This document shows, in pieces, positions 38,880 through 50,085 of a DNA stretch of 64,000 nt. The translations under genes were made by a program, and so were the position numbers. Numbering within the stretch: position 1 is the first letter of the stretch; the number at the start of each line of letters is the position of its first letter. Below the pieces are notes generated by a model that was given only the letters and a program-made list of their open reading frames with translations, did not search any database and was not told where the DNA came from. Source of the stretch: Ilex aquifolium (Eukaryota; Streptophyta; Magnoliopsida; Aquifoliales; Aquifoliaceae); the NCBI GenBank assembly GCA_951799425.1, contig OX637397.1:40590409-40654408 (forward strand), written 5' to 3'.

Positions 38880-39620
38880 TGGTGGACATTCAACATATTT
38901 CTTTATCTATTTAGGAAAGGATTTATAGGAGATTGTTATGGAGGGAGGTAGGAAAGTATGGGATTCTGCTTTTGATGAGGGCATGACATTTTCATAGCAA
39001 CATGCGTGAGTTATCGGTTTCAAAATGGAAAGAGCATGGAGGAGGGATAAAAATAGTCATTGAATTTTTTTTGGGCAGGAGGAGCTAAGTTTTTAAAATC
39101 TTCTCTTATCAAACCTCCATGATAGTAGCAATATCATCTATTGTTACACAAGTAAAGATGGCTTGGTGGCTATTGAAATTGGTAGGTATTGACCGAAAAT
39201 TTCTTTATTTTGGAAGAAAGAAGCTGCCTTGAATTTTTAAGGGAGTGCAAAAATCTTGGAAAAGATGGGGACCTTACCACATGTTTATCACTATGGAAGA
39301 GGTTGACAAATTGCAATGCTGGTTGCAAATTTTTTTGGCAGAAATTGGGTTCTGGTGGGATTGCCTATCCTAACTTCTCCTTAATAACTGCAAATACTGC
39401 CCCACTGCATGCCAAATGGAGAGAGAATTCATGGGGAAACTAACTGGGCAATGGATTTGGCAACAAAAATCTCGGGAGTAGCGGATAAAATAAGGGAGAT
39501 GCTCCTTATCCAGCAAGACACAAAGCTGGACACGTCTCTTCATTTTGCAAGTTTGGCAGATTTACTCTTCAACCTTAGCAAAAAAAACAAACTTCAAGGA
39601 AAGAAGGTTTTCTGATTTGG
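38880..39620 (+). pseudogene. Decayed coding-like sequence, unknown
   Basis: The best open piece (39189-39443) reads FLRECKNLGKDGDLTTCLSL and CKFFWQKLGSGGIAYPNFSL. Upstream DNA continues in the same style with stops and shifts. It may be transposon-derived or host-derived. I cannot name it. Confidence 0.3.
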
Positions 39621-40507
39621 CTGGATTCTTCCTCAAATGTTGGGTTTTCATTTGAATTTTTAAATGTTTTTTATTCCTTTGTAATCTAGATGAAAAATGG
39701 GTAAGGCCGAAAGTCCCCACACTAGGACTTTAAATTATAAATAAAATCTCTTTCACAAGGCCTAGGTTTAATTTTCTTTTAAAAAAAGAGTTTTGAGCTC
39801 TTTGGTACTAGACTAAGCGTTTGCTTAAGTATTGCCATATGACATTTTCTTGGCGTCAACAAATTTACTCTAGATATGAGATATTAATTGATTAATGTTA
39901 AATTTTTTGACATTGAACGGGTTCACCCTAGATGTATGACCTTTCTTGGCATCAAAACTAAACTAAAGGTTTGCTTAGTTTCACATTTCTTTGGCGCGAA
40001 GATGAAGATTTTTTTTGTCGTGTCTCATAGCAATTAGATTAGCTCATTGTAAGTAGTAATTGATCAAGCGCCTAGAGGACTTTTAATTGACTTTTACCTT
40101 ACAATTAGATTAGATCACTGAAGTTTTGAACTATATTTTACTTTATGTGGAGGTGGGATTGGATTAAAAGCAATTGTCTATGCGAATTGAACATGACCTG
40201 TGTGCCCAATGTGTTACCTAGGCCGTGTTTAAATTAAATGTTTTACAAATGAGTGGTGTTAGCATTAGGTTATGTACACGATTAACTAAATATGTTGTGT
40301 TTAGTTTGAGAGATTTTTGACAAGAATTCAAAATAATATGACACAGTATAAGATGACACAACTCGGTTTCCATTCCTACTTCAAATACTTTGGGGGTTCT
40401 CATTTTTGTGATTAACCATTTTTGTTATATACAATACCTTGAGCATAAAGAATTGTTTGCGATTTTTTATTTAGTATATAGTGCCTTCAGGCACGGGTAA
40501 TTACTAG

Positions 40508-40779
40508 TATATATATATATATATATATATGTGGGAAAAAATAACTATAGAGGGACTAATGAGTTTTAAAGAAAGTATTGATCCTAAAGAGACCTATTAG
40601 GACTAGTCTATATGTACTATAATATGGTAGTATTGTTGGATAGGTAAAAACCCTAGAAAACCAAGGAAAGTTGTGACTGACAAGGAAAGAGAGAGAGAGA
40701 AGGAAGAAGGGGAAAAAGAAAAAGGGGGAGTTGGATCCATTGAAAGTATGTGAATGCATTACTTATTTTATGAGATTTG

Positions 40780-40866
<87 letters not shown>

Positions 40867-42760
40867 AATTTTTGAAGATGTTAAATTGAATTTGGGTGTA
40901 TAATTGTTTGAGATTAGATTGAGTTTAAGCAATAGGTTGAAAAAGAAAAAGAAAAGAAGTTGAATTGCTAAAGTTTAGCACGAAGAAAAGTAAATTTATT
41001 AATTATACAAACATCCCTTTTTTATTACAATAGATATATTTTGACCCCATATTTTTATGAATTTAATTTTGACCACTTTTTAGGTTGAAAATATACATAA
41101 TTGACCCCAATAGTTTTGAAACAAATTTTATCATTTCAAAACAGCTCTCGTGCCTTGGAAAGTTTTTAAAATTCTAAAATGACCCTAAAAAGTTTTGATT
41201 TTGTTCCGAAAATTAATGTTTACTCATAATAGCTTAAAGTAAGGTTATATTATCAAAAAATTGGTCTCTATAACCTTAAATACTATTCTAAGAATTTTAT
41301 AGCAGTTCGAAAGCAGGAAAATTCATTTTTGGAAAATTACACTTGGACCCCAAAAGTTTCAAAAAATATGATTTGACCCTAGAAGTTTAGAAACTTTTTT
41401 CTAAATTGCACAGGTTACTTCTATATCCTATTATCTCATATTAAAAATGTTATTTCTATGTAAATGATATATAAATTATATATCAATGGGTAGAAAGTAC
41501 AAATATTAAATATAAAATCACGAAATTACGAAGTTAAGAATAGGGATTGATCGTTACATATTATTTTGGATTAGGTGGTGATTTCATTGAGATTGGAAAA
41601 GATATTTTTGAATTGGATTTCGAGAATCAAGGTGAGTAGTTTACTACTTCTTTTGGAAGATTTTCTATATTAAACTTGTGGGTGCGTGTGTGTGGATATT
41701 TTATATATATGATATATATGTTGATGTTTGGGGTTGCAATTAAATGTTTTACAATTGTAAATTGTTATACATATGAATCTTAAAAATTTATGGGATGATT
41801 TTATATCATTGTTTTGGTGATAAAATGAAAATTTTGTGTGTGTTAGGACTAAAACGATAGTTTTGGTGTGTGTTGAAATCATGTTGTATGAGACAGAGAA
41901 TGGGTTATCAGGTCTAAATGGTAACGAGATTGAAGGTATACCATTGTAATCGATATATGGATGTGCACATAGGGGCCAGTCATCAGGCTAGTGATGACAA
42001 GAGACGGGACCAGTTACCAGGCTAATGGTGACAAAAGACAGGACCAGTTACCAGGCTAGTGGTAACAAACATGATATGACAAATGTATTTTGGACTAAAT
42101 GTGTTTGTGAGTGTTTTGAGTTGTAAATGTCTTTTATTTATAAAATTATTTGTGAAAAATGAGTGGGTGTTTTGAATTATAAATGTCTTTTCATTTATAA
42201 AGTTATTTGTGATCATGAGATCATTTTGTTTAAATAATCATGTGAGAGGGGTTGTGGTACAATTTGTTGTACTTATGTATATATCAAAGTTTATTTTTAT
42301 ATATAAATTATGAGACTTATTTTCACACCTCATTAGAGGTGGTTGTTATTCATGAGCTGTTGTGCTCATACAAACATTTAACATTTTTCAGATGAGAATC
42401 AAGATGAGAAGTAAGTCTATTCTGTAGACAAGAGATTGTAGGATTTGAAGATTTATTTTATTATAGGTCTTCAGGAATAAGTGTCGTTTATGATTTTAAG
42501 ACATTTATTTAATTGTTTTGGGAATAATATTATTTATATTTGGGGTTGTGAACCTTATGGTTTGATTACGGTTTTCCTTAGTTTAATAATGATGGTGGTG
42601 ATGTATAGTTTATTCCTCTGGAATTCATTAGGTCGGTGGAATGGATCACTTTATTATTTGTCTTCCGCTATATTTTACATTTATTATGCACAGTATTGGT
42701 TGCTTAAGGCCTTGGTGGCCGGTTCATCGCCCACCCAACGTGATCCGAGGTAGGGTTGTG
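40508..42760 (+). mobile_element. Start of Helitron E plus repeat-rich DNA
   Basis: At 40508 a TA run leads into GTGGGAAAAAATAACTATAG, the same 5' subterminal sequence as Helitron D but without TC. The missing head may be the CCTATATA left of D (37427-37434). I see no 3' end. The interval holds an AT microsatellite of about 73 bp (40782-40854), three tandem copies of a ~36-bp unit near GACCAGTTACCAGGCTAGTG (41970-42070) and a two-copy ~62-bp repeat (42095-42210). No gene recognised. Confidence 0.5.
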
Positions 42761-43338
42761 GCAGATATGGTGGAATGGTGGTGATGGGGGGCAAAAGTGG
42801 GATGTGGTAACAGGGGATGACAATGGTGGTAGTAGTAGCAACGGTTGTGGTTTTAGTGACAGTAGTGGCAACGACAATAGTAGTGGTGACATTTACGGTG
42901 ATAGGTGCAATGGTGGTGGCAGTGGTGACAACGGTTACGATAGGTAGTGACGACAAGGGGGGTTATGGTGTCAGGGTGACTATAGTATTAGTGAGAGACT
43001 GTTATAGCGGTGATGGTGGCAATGACAGTGGTAGTTGTAGTGATGGAAATAGTGGAGTCAAGGGGTGGTGGTGATGGGTTGTAGTGGATATGGTGAAGTA
43101 GTGATGGTGGGGGCAAAGGAAGGTTGTGGCAATCTAGTGACAATGGAGATGGTGGTAGTAGCGATGATTATAGTGGCATTTTGCAGCAGCGGGGATGATG
43201 GTGGTTGCAGCGGTTGCAATATGGGTAGTTACAACAATGAGGATGGTGGTGGTGGTGGTGGTGGTGGGTGGCTATAGTAACAATGGTGGTCGTGGTATCA
43301 GTGGAGGTGATAGGTGATGACGGATATGGTGGAGTGGT
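42761..43338 (+). repeat. GGT/GAT-type low-complexity tract
   Basis: About 580 bp of degenerate trinucleotide-like repeats (GGTGGTGATGG, GTGACAACGG and similar). It resumes at 44852 after the inserted LTR element, so both parts were once continuous. Long frames through it are artefacts. Confidence 0.8.
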
Positions 43339-43767
43339 TGTTGGTTTTGCACAGCGGATAATTAACACAAATAATACTTGTTGGAAGATAGGAATTCAAA
43401 GATAGATAAACAATAAAAAAACATGACACAAATATATAACGTGGTTCAATACAACATATTTATCTTGGTACAACGTACCTGCATCCATGGACCAAGAATC
43501 TACATCGATGTATTATATTCACCTAAAAACTGGTCACCTGGTAACTGATTACATAATACTCAACCTTAATTATAGGGATAAAATACTATAACTCAAACCT
43601 ATTTAGATACAACTTGATCTTTATGTTTCCTATCACATGTCTAAAATACATATTCATGGTATATTAAAACTCTTCCAATATAATCATATTCCAAATAAGA
43701 TTCTCACATTGATTACACAACAAACTCACATTCATAACAATTGGAGAGTTTGAGTCAAATTCTAACA
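43339..43767 (-). repeat. 3' LTR of the small LTR element
   Basis: 429 bp, TG...CA ends. It differs from the partner LTR at many positions, so the insertion is not recent. Confidence 0.9.
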
Positions 43768-44424
43768 GCTTCCCTTGAACCAAACTCTTCAACCTGGGTC
43801 ATGCCGACGATCGAGCTTAGCATCCTTGATTTTGATCCACCAATTTTTTAAACACTACGTGCAAACTTGCTTTTCTGATTAGTCACAATCTTCTTTGTCT
43901 TTCAAGAGCCTACGTCTTGGCCTGCATCATTTGTGTATCTTTGTCTGCGTCTTACTTGCTCTTAAGAGGTCTCAATGGTCAATACTTCACCATTTAAAGG
44001 TAAAGCCCATTAACTCGTAACCCACGGGATACCATATCATCACTATTGGGTTTATGTCAGCCCAATAGCTCCCAAACCATTGGAATACCGTGACTTCAAC
44101 TTTAAGAGTCCAAAAACCTGAAGAAACATCTTCAACACAACACGTGTGGTAATTTTTGAAATTCAAACAATCAGGAAGCAACTTAATATTCCGTTTGGTT
44201 TTATACCAACTTTAATTTTTTTCCTTGTGAATCTAAACAAAAACATGAATTGTACATACGTGGTAAGAGAGTCTTCTTCAACATAAACTCCAACTTGATC
44301 ATCGCCAATAACTTGCTTTGATTGTTACACTAGGATCGTCAATCTAGCTCTGATTGTTCCACCAGAATCATCAATCTAACTCTGATTATTTTGCCAAGAT
44401 CATCAATTCAACTATGATACCACT

Positions 44425-44851
44425 TGTTGGTTTTGTACAATGGATAATTAACAAAAATAATACTTGTTGAAAGATAGGAATTCAAAAATAGAAAAACAAT
44501 AAAAAAATATGACACAAAGATATAACGTGGTTCGATACAACATACCTATCTTGGTACACCATACCTACATCCACAAACCAAGAATCTACATCGATGTATT
44601 ATATTCATTGAAAAACTGGTCATTTGATAACTGATTTCATAATACTCAACCTTATTTGTAGGGATAAAATACTGTAACCCAAAACTATTTAGATACAACT
44701 TAATCTTTATAATTCTTATCACGTCTAAAATACTTATTCATGGTATATTAAAACTCTTCCAATATAATCCTATTCCATATAGGATTCTTACATTGATTAC
44801 GCAACAAACTCTCCTTCATAACAATTAGAGAGTTTGAGTCAAATTCCAACA
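44425..44851 (-). repeat. 5' LTR of the small LTR element
   Basis: 427 bp, TG...CA ends, adjacent to the primer-binding site. Confidence 0.9.
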
Positions 44852-44917
44852 GTGGTGATGATGGAGGGCAAAAGTGGGTGGTGGTAACCATAACAATAGA
44901 TGTGCGGAGTGTTGGTA

Positions 44918-45330
44918 ACGATAGAAGACTACCTTCATCACTCCAAGGGGGTCTATTGCTACAAGTTCATGTCATTCGGATTGAGGAACGAGGGTGCTAC
45001 ATACCAGAGGCTCATGAACCGGATGTTCAAGCAGAAAATGGGGAATACCATGGAGGTGTACATCGATGATATGCTGGTCAAGAGCAGGAGCCGGAGTGAC
45101 CACATCACGGACTTGAAGGATGCCTTCTCCACTCTCCGTGAATATGGGCTAAAATTGAATGCAGCTAAGTGTTCTTTTGGAGTCGGCTCCGGAAAGTTCT
45201 TGGGGAACCTAGTAACTCGGCGCGGCGTTGAGGCCAACCCAGAGTAGATACAGTCAATCATGGATGTATGTAGCCCACGAACCGTCCGTGACGTCCAAAA
45301 ACTTACAGGAATGTTGGCCACCTTAAAATC
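44918..45330 (+). pseudogene. Reverse transcriptase remnant (Ty3/gypsy)
   Basis: Reads YCYKFMSFGLRNEGATYQRL, then MEVYIDDMLVKS with the catalytic YIDD, and later LNAAKCSFGVGSGKFLGNLV. A single-base loss near 44930 shifts the first block, and a TAG (45246-45248) replaces the Gln codon expected after ANPE. The N-terminal finger region is missing. Confidence 0.88.
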
Positions 45331-45339
45331 ACTTTATAT

Positions 45340-46260
45340 CCAGGTCATCAGACAAATGTAGGCCTTTCTTTGGCACCATCAAGAGGTCCAGGAAGGAAAC
45401 TTGGAATGAGGAATGTGAAAAGGCGCTCGAAAGGATCAAGAAATACTTCCGGGTCCTCCCGACACCGTCGGTCCCTAAGAGGGGGGGGTGTTATTCCTCT
45501 ACTTGACCGTCTCCGAGTTAGCCATAAACAGCGTACTATTCCACGAGCATGAACATGAACAGAAGCCAGTGTACTTTGTGAGCAAAGTTCTCCTGGACGC
45601 GAAGATAAGATACTTGTCTTTGAAGAAAATTGCATTGGCGCTAGTCACGGCCGCATGAAAATTGAGACATTACTTCCAAGCGCACCCCATCACCGTCCTA
45701 ATGGATCAACCTTTGAAGGCGATCCTAAGGAAAGCAGACCTCTCCGAGAGGATAATGAAATGGGCCATAGAGTTGGAGGAACATGACATCCACTACAGAA
45801 CTCGCACTGCAATAAAGGGACAAGTGCTAGCGGACTTCATTGCTGAGTTTACCCAAGGGAAGCCATTTCTCCCTGAGGAGGAGTCTTCCACGGATAGCCA
45901 AGTGCACTCCTAGAGACTCTACATAGACGGATCGGAGTGTTGTTGGTCTTCCCAGAGGGATTGGTCATGGAGCAGGCTATTCAGTTGGGTTTCAAGGTGT
46001 CCAACAATAAGACGGAGTATGAAGCACTCATCTCTGGGCTAAAACTTGCCGACGCGGCGGGAGCCGTGGAGCTAATATTCCTTTGCGACTCCTTGCTAGT
46101 GGTCTACTAAATCAATGGGGAGTTTGAAGCAAGGGATCCCAGGATGAAAGCCTATCACCACAAGACGATGACCCTACTCCACAAATTCAAGAAAGTGGAA
46201 GTCAAGTAGGTCCCACAAGATAAGAATGCCCACGCCGATGCTCTAGCATGTCTAGCCTCG
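45340..46260 (+). pseudogene. RNase H region remnant (Ty3/gypsy)
   Basis: Pieces in several frames. The clearest is 45662-45913 (ITVLMDQPLKAILRKADLSE, RIMKWAIELEEHDIHYRTRT, VLADFIAEF), the tether region typical of Tat elements, followed by a broken second RNase H-like segment with YIDGSEC. Many stops. Confidence 0.8.
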
Positions 46261-46379
46261 GCATTGGACTCTGAGATGACGCGCAAGATTATCGTGGAGT
46301 TCCTCCCTAACTCTAGCATAGATGATGTCCCTGGAGTGATTACGATCCAAGAAGGGAAATAGCCCCCTAGCTGGATTGA

Positions 46380-47099
46380 TCCGCTGCTCAAGTTCCTCGT
46401 ATCTGGAGAGCTCTTGAAATGTCCCAAAGAAGCCAGAAAAATAAAGTTGAGGGACCCGAGGTTCTGGGCCTCCCCAAATCAAAAGTTGTATCGAAAATCC
46501 TTCTCCGGACCTTATTTTCTTGTGTCTGAGAAGATAAATTTGAGCTCCTTCTGTACGAAGTGCACGAAGACATATGTGGGGTGCACTCGGATGGGAGATC
46601 CATGGCCCATCAGATCATGTCGCAAGGATATTGGTGGTAGCGAATGCAAATGGATGTACAACTTATGTCCGAAAGAGTGACCAATGCTAGAGGTTCGCTC
46701 CCACTATTAGACAGCCATCCAGAGATTTGCACTCGCTAACCAGTCCTTGGTCGTTCGCCCAATGGGGACCCGACTTAGTCGAACCACTCAAGAAGGCTCC
46801 TAGAGATAAGAAATTTCTGATAGTTGGGACTGATTACTTTAAGAAATTGGTCAAAACTGAGCCATTGACTCATATTATGGACACAGACACCAAACGATTC
46901 GTGTGGAAGAATATAGTCACGAGATTCGGGATCCCCCTGTGCACTTGTATCGAACAACGGGACTCAGTTTAACCGCGGATCCTTCAAATCTTTTTGTGAG
47001 CACCTCGAAATCTGGAATTACTACTCCACACTCTCGCACCCGCAAGCCAACGGACAAACAGAATCTTCAAACAAGACTATCGTCAGTTGAATTAAGAAG
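46380..47099 (+). pseudogene. Integrase N-terminal and core remnant (Ty3/gypsy)
   Basis: Frames change at least three times. Recognisable parts include KLYRKSFSGPYF, WGPDLVEPLKKAP with KFLIVGTDYF (core domain) and ITRFGIP-like sequence. The catalytic set cannot be read in one frame. Confidence 0.75.
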
Positions 47100-47651
47100 A
47101 TGTTAGAAAAAGCTAAGGGGAAATGGGTGGATGAGAATGTCCTTTGGGCTTACAGGACGACTCCGCGGAGCGAAACAACTTATGCCCTTGTATTCGGAGT
47201 AAAGGCGATTATCCCGTTGGAGGTGGGCTTCCCTACTATAAGAACGCAAGCTTTTGAAACTGGAGAGAACAATCACCAACTCAGCCTAGACTTGGATCTT
47301 GCGGACGAAAGAAGAGAAATGACTGCCTTGAGACTAGCTAAGTACCAAGAAGGGGTGTCCAAACTCTATAATAAAAGAGTAAAACCCCGAAGATTCCAAG
47401 TAGGCGACCTGGTGCTCAGAAGAGTAGTCGGGAACACTCGTGACCCGGCTGATGGAAAGATGGGACCTAATTGGGAGGGACCATACAAAGTCACGTCAGT
47501 GGGAGACTCCAGATCATACAAGTTAGAGGACATAGAGGGAAATGTTGTACTTAGGCCTTGGAATGTAATGAATTTGAAAAATTACTATTTTTTAGAAAGG
47601 CTTATTTTTACTAAATGTGTTGTCCTGAAAGGGGCATGGTCCCAGAGGTGA
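47100..47651 (+). pseudogene. Integrase C-terminal part, still open (Ty3/gypsy Tat)
   Basis: The longest intact piece of the element (183 codons). It includes WAYRTTPRSETTYALVFGVK and ALRLAKYQEGVSKLYNKRVK, then the GPNWEGPYKV module and NLKNYYF near the end. In the live element this would be the end of a polyprotein, so the ATG at its start is not a true start. No chromodomain is seen. Confidence 0.85.
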
Positions 47652-47689
47652 AGTGTTAAGACTCTTGCTCAAAAGAAACAAAGAAGCAA

Positions 47690-48030
47690 AACCTCTTAGA
47701 AGGGGCATGGCCCTGAGGGTGAGGCCGTAGAGAAAGACTTACCCTAAAAAGACCTAAGGAGGGAAACCTCCTAGATGGGGCATGGCCCCGAGGATAAGGC
47801 TTTAGAAGAAGACTTTCCCTTAAAAAGGCCCTAGGAGCGAAGCCTCCTGGATGGGGGTATGGCCCCGAGGACAAGACCTTAGAAAAAGGCTTGTCCTCAA
47901 AGAGACCCTAGGAGCGAAGCCTCTTGGATAAGACATGGTCCCGAGGGCAAGGCCTTAGAAAAAGAAGACTTGCCCCAAAAAGACCCAAGGAACGAAGCCT
48001 CCTGTATAGGGCATGACCCCTGAGGGAGAA
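47690..48030 (+). repeat. Tandem repeat, about 77 bp x 4-5
   Basis: Unit marked by GGGCATGGCCCCGAGGA...AAGGC, with copies near 47700, 47776, 47853, 47928 and 48007. It lies directly downstream of the integrase. Confidence 0.85.
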
Positions 48031-48335
48031 CACTTGCAAATATTTTGCCTGATAAAGAAAGATGAATCCGAGGGAGTGTACTACCCCCTAAGGAGAGGGA
48101 GAATCCCGAACATATCATTCCTCGGCGTGGGACTCCTCAGAGCATCTTTTGTTTGACACGTGTCCTCGGCCCCGAGGAATGATACACTTAAAAAAAAAAA
48201 AAAAAGAGAGAAAAGACAAACACTTGGAAAAAGAAAGGGATTCTTGTATTGTAAAAGAGGAGGGCTTTGCGTCCCTCAACCTACAAAGATGAAAGAAAAA
48301 TTAAGTTACAAAAAAAAAAGGGTGGAGGAACTACT

Positions 48336-48955
48336 CTATGGAGGGCCGGTAACCTTGCCACTAATGCCACCTCTGATGTCACCAAAAAGCTCATCAATAC
48401 TAGCAGAGAAAGAGTCGGCGCTGTGAGAAGGAGGCGTTGCGTCGGCATGAACAGTAGAAATATTGCCCTGAGGGACAGACATAGTGTCGGTAAGGGCAGG
48501 AGCTGGAGTACCGTCGGCAGGGGCTGGAGCAGTGTCATCCCGAGGCGCCGGAGTTGGGGCCGCAGTCTCGGCTACTAGAGCTGAGTTTGGAACTTAAGGG
48601 ATCCCAACATCTTTAGCCACAACCTAGGTCGTGTCTTGCACCATCTTCTCGGAAGGAATGTACTCATGATCCTTGAAGATTGGGGACTCAGTAGGGACAA
48701 ATAGACAGTATAATGCTAGAAAGATAGAGAGGAGAAGAAACATAAGAGAAATGGTTGCTAGGAGAGAGAAAAGAGAAGTTACTCACCAATGAGCACAATC
48801 CTGATACAGAGGAAGGGTTGGTGGCTTTTTTCTCTATTGGGATCTGAGAGATTGGTGGCTTTCAGGCGAATGGAGGCTTCTTCGATAGAACTCCAGTGAA
48901 AGATTCTTTGAGTTGCAGGATTGACGAAAACAGAAGAAAGAGGCGGAGACTCTGT
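48336..48955 (-). pseudogene. Degenerate spliced antisense ORF of the Tat element
   Basis: On the minus strand an open exon (48955-48787) ends at a good donor (TTG|GTGAGT). A 71-bp pyrimidine-rich intron ends in TTTCTAG, and exon two (48715-48336) joins in phase. The product has an FKDHEYIPSEKMVQD block, then a Pro/Ala/Thr-rich stretch (APTPAPRDDTAPAPADGTPA) and an SIDELFGDIRGG-like end before TAG. Exon two has two in-frame stops (TAG after QDTT, TAA after DVGIP), each one change from a Gln codon. No ATG opens exon one. Extra ORFs, some antisense, between pol and the 3' LTR are known in Tat elements; function unknown. Confidence 0.6.
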
Positions 48956-49129
48956 TTAAATTAGAAGATTAGGCCCATCATTGCGCACAAGGCACGAATG
49001 AGGTGCCTTAAATGGGGCACATGACCTAAAGAAAGGAAAGTGGCTGCTTGAAGAGGCAGGGGTCAGGCCTTTTCATCTCCCTCCGCCACGTCATTCGTTC
49101 TGTACGAAGATCAAGGTCTGGGGGACAGT

Positions 49130-50085
49130 TGATGGGATGTTTCCATGAATTGATGAGGAGATGACACGTGACCTCGACATGATGACTCGTGGAGCTTCCT
49201 TGAGCTAACACGTGTCCTCGGTATGGAACTCCTCAGAGCTCTCCTCGACTGACACGTGTCCTCGGCGTGACAAGACTCAGACCCTCCAAGAAGAGACACA
49301 TGTCCTCAGCATGGGACTCCTCAGAGCATCTTTTGTTTGACACTTGTCCTCGACATCAAGGTCTCCCAGAACCTTCATCGTTCAACATCTGTCCTCGGTG
49401 CCTCAAGTCCCCTGAGGAACTCCCTATCTAACACGTGTCTTCGGGACTCCATCCCGCTGAGGTGTTTACGATCGACCAGGCGCTTGGCTTGTGCCAAATG
49501 GCCAAGTTCCCAAAAGAGTCAAGAATAGCGTCATCACATTAGAAGCAGGATTGGCTATTAATCATCAATTCCTCTTTCCAAGACAGTCAGAGTGGCAGAG
49601 AAGACAGTTTGATCGCCAATGGTGAGACTGTACGAAGTACAAAGTCCAGATAACATGACCTCTTGGAGGGCGATGGACGGAAATACCCCTACGTATGCGC
49701 AGCCGCAATGGGGAACATTAAATGATCATTCTGAAGGATGATACATATTTATTGTTGGGAAAACCCAGAAGGGCAATCAGTAAATGCTCGAGGATCCGAG
49801 CATTAAATGAAAAAGCTTCTATCACGTCGAAAAGGAGGCTCGCTGCTTGAGGACTGGGCACCACCTGCTGCCTTCCAAATGGGCCAATGAGGACCCTTCC
49901 CTCCAAGGGACTTGACAGTCCACAATGATTAGCTCCAAGGAGGTATAAATAGCTCTTACAAACTCAAATCTAAGGTACACAAATCTCACCCAAGCAATAG
50001 AACAGTGTTTTTCCACCCCTCTCTTACATACTGACTTGATCGTCGGAGGGGTCACGCCGAAAAACACTTCGACGCTCTTCTAACA
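49130..50085 (+). repeat. 3' LTR of the Tat element
   Basis: Likely starts TGATGGG at 49130 after a purine-rich GGTCTGGGGGACAG and ends TAACA at 50085, about 956 bp. It has a TATA box (TATAAATA, 49944-49951) and, at the front, a 44-bp G-box repeat. With the 5' LTR missing, the borders cannot be checked by comparison. Confidence 0.6.
49163..49440 (+). repeat. 44-bp tandem repeat with G-box core in the LTR
   Basis: Seven copies of ACACGTGTCCTCGG or variants, at 49164, 49208, 49252, 49296, 49340, 49385 and 49431, spaced 44-46 bp. Four keep CACGTG exactly. A further unit occurs at about 48121-48170. CACGTG is the core site of bZIP/bHLH factors. Confidence 0.85.

Larger units (their letters stand above)
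37435..40507 (+). mobile_element. Helitron D
   Basis: Starts with TC (TCTATATATATAAGTGGG, 37435) after A. Ends with hairpin GTGCCTTCAGGCAC (40481-40494), nine bases, then CTAG (40504-40507), followed by T. The first 55 bases recur just beyond its 3' end (40526-40580; GTGGGAAAAAATAACTATAG...), which marks the split 5' end of a sister element, E. It contains a hairpin of about 110 bp (38133-38245), an exon-like piece (38647-38738) and decayed coding-like DNA (38880-39620). No Rep/helicase gene. Confidence 0.8.
43339..44851 (-). mobile_element. Small non-autonomous LTR retrotransposon (TRIM/LARD-like) with 5-bp TSD
   Basis: Two direct repeats (43339-43767 and 44425-44851) both start TGTTGG and end AACA. 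They flank a 657-bp interior, and the whole is bracketed by GTGGT (43334-43338 and 44852-44856). The primer-binding site indicates minus orientation: just outside the right LTR the minus strand reads TGGTATCATAG (44422-44412), similar to the initiator-tRNA-Met PBS. A purine tract (complement of 43768-43780, TTCAAGGGAAGC) lies next to the other LTR. The interior has no gag or pol frame but three ~38-bp tandem units near the PBS (44300-44410). It must have moved with another element's proteins. Confidence 0.93.
44918..50085 (+). mobile_element. 5'-truncated Ty3/gypsy (Tat-type) retrotransposon
   Basis: Order on the plus strand: reverse transcriptase (C-terminal part), RNase H, integrase, a 77-bp tandem repeat, a degenerate antisense ORF and one LTR. 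The 5' LTR, gag, protease and first half of RT are absent. Similarity starts inside RT at about 44918, right at the GGT-rich tract. The order and the extra region between pol and the LTR fit the Tat lineage (Tat/Ogre/Retand group). Frames shift repeatedly, so it is dead. Confidence 0.85.

Noticed and set aside
42684-43368. Thr/Val/His-rich frames on both strands
   Set aside because: The same type of repeat artefact.
47656-48118. Minus-strand frames with repeated SSLGLF / PHPQGHAPS-like words
   Set aside because: They read the 77-bp tandem repeat of the retrotransposon.
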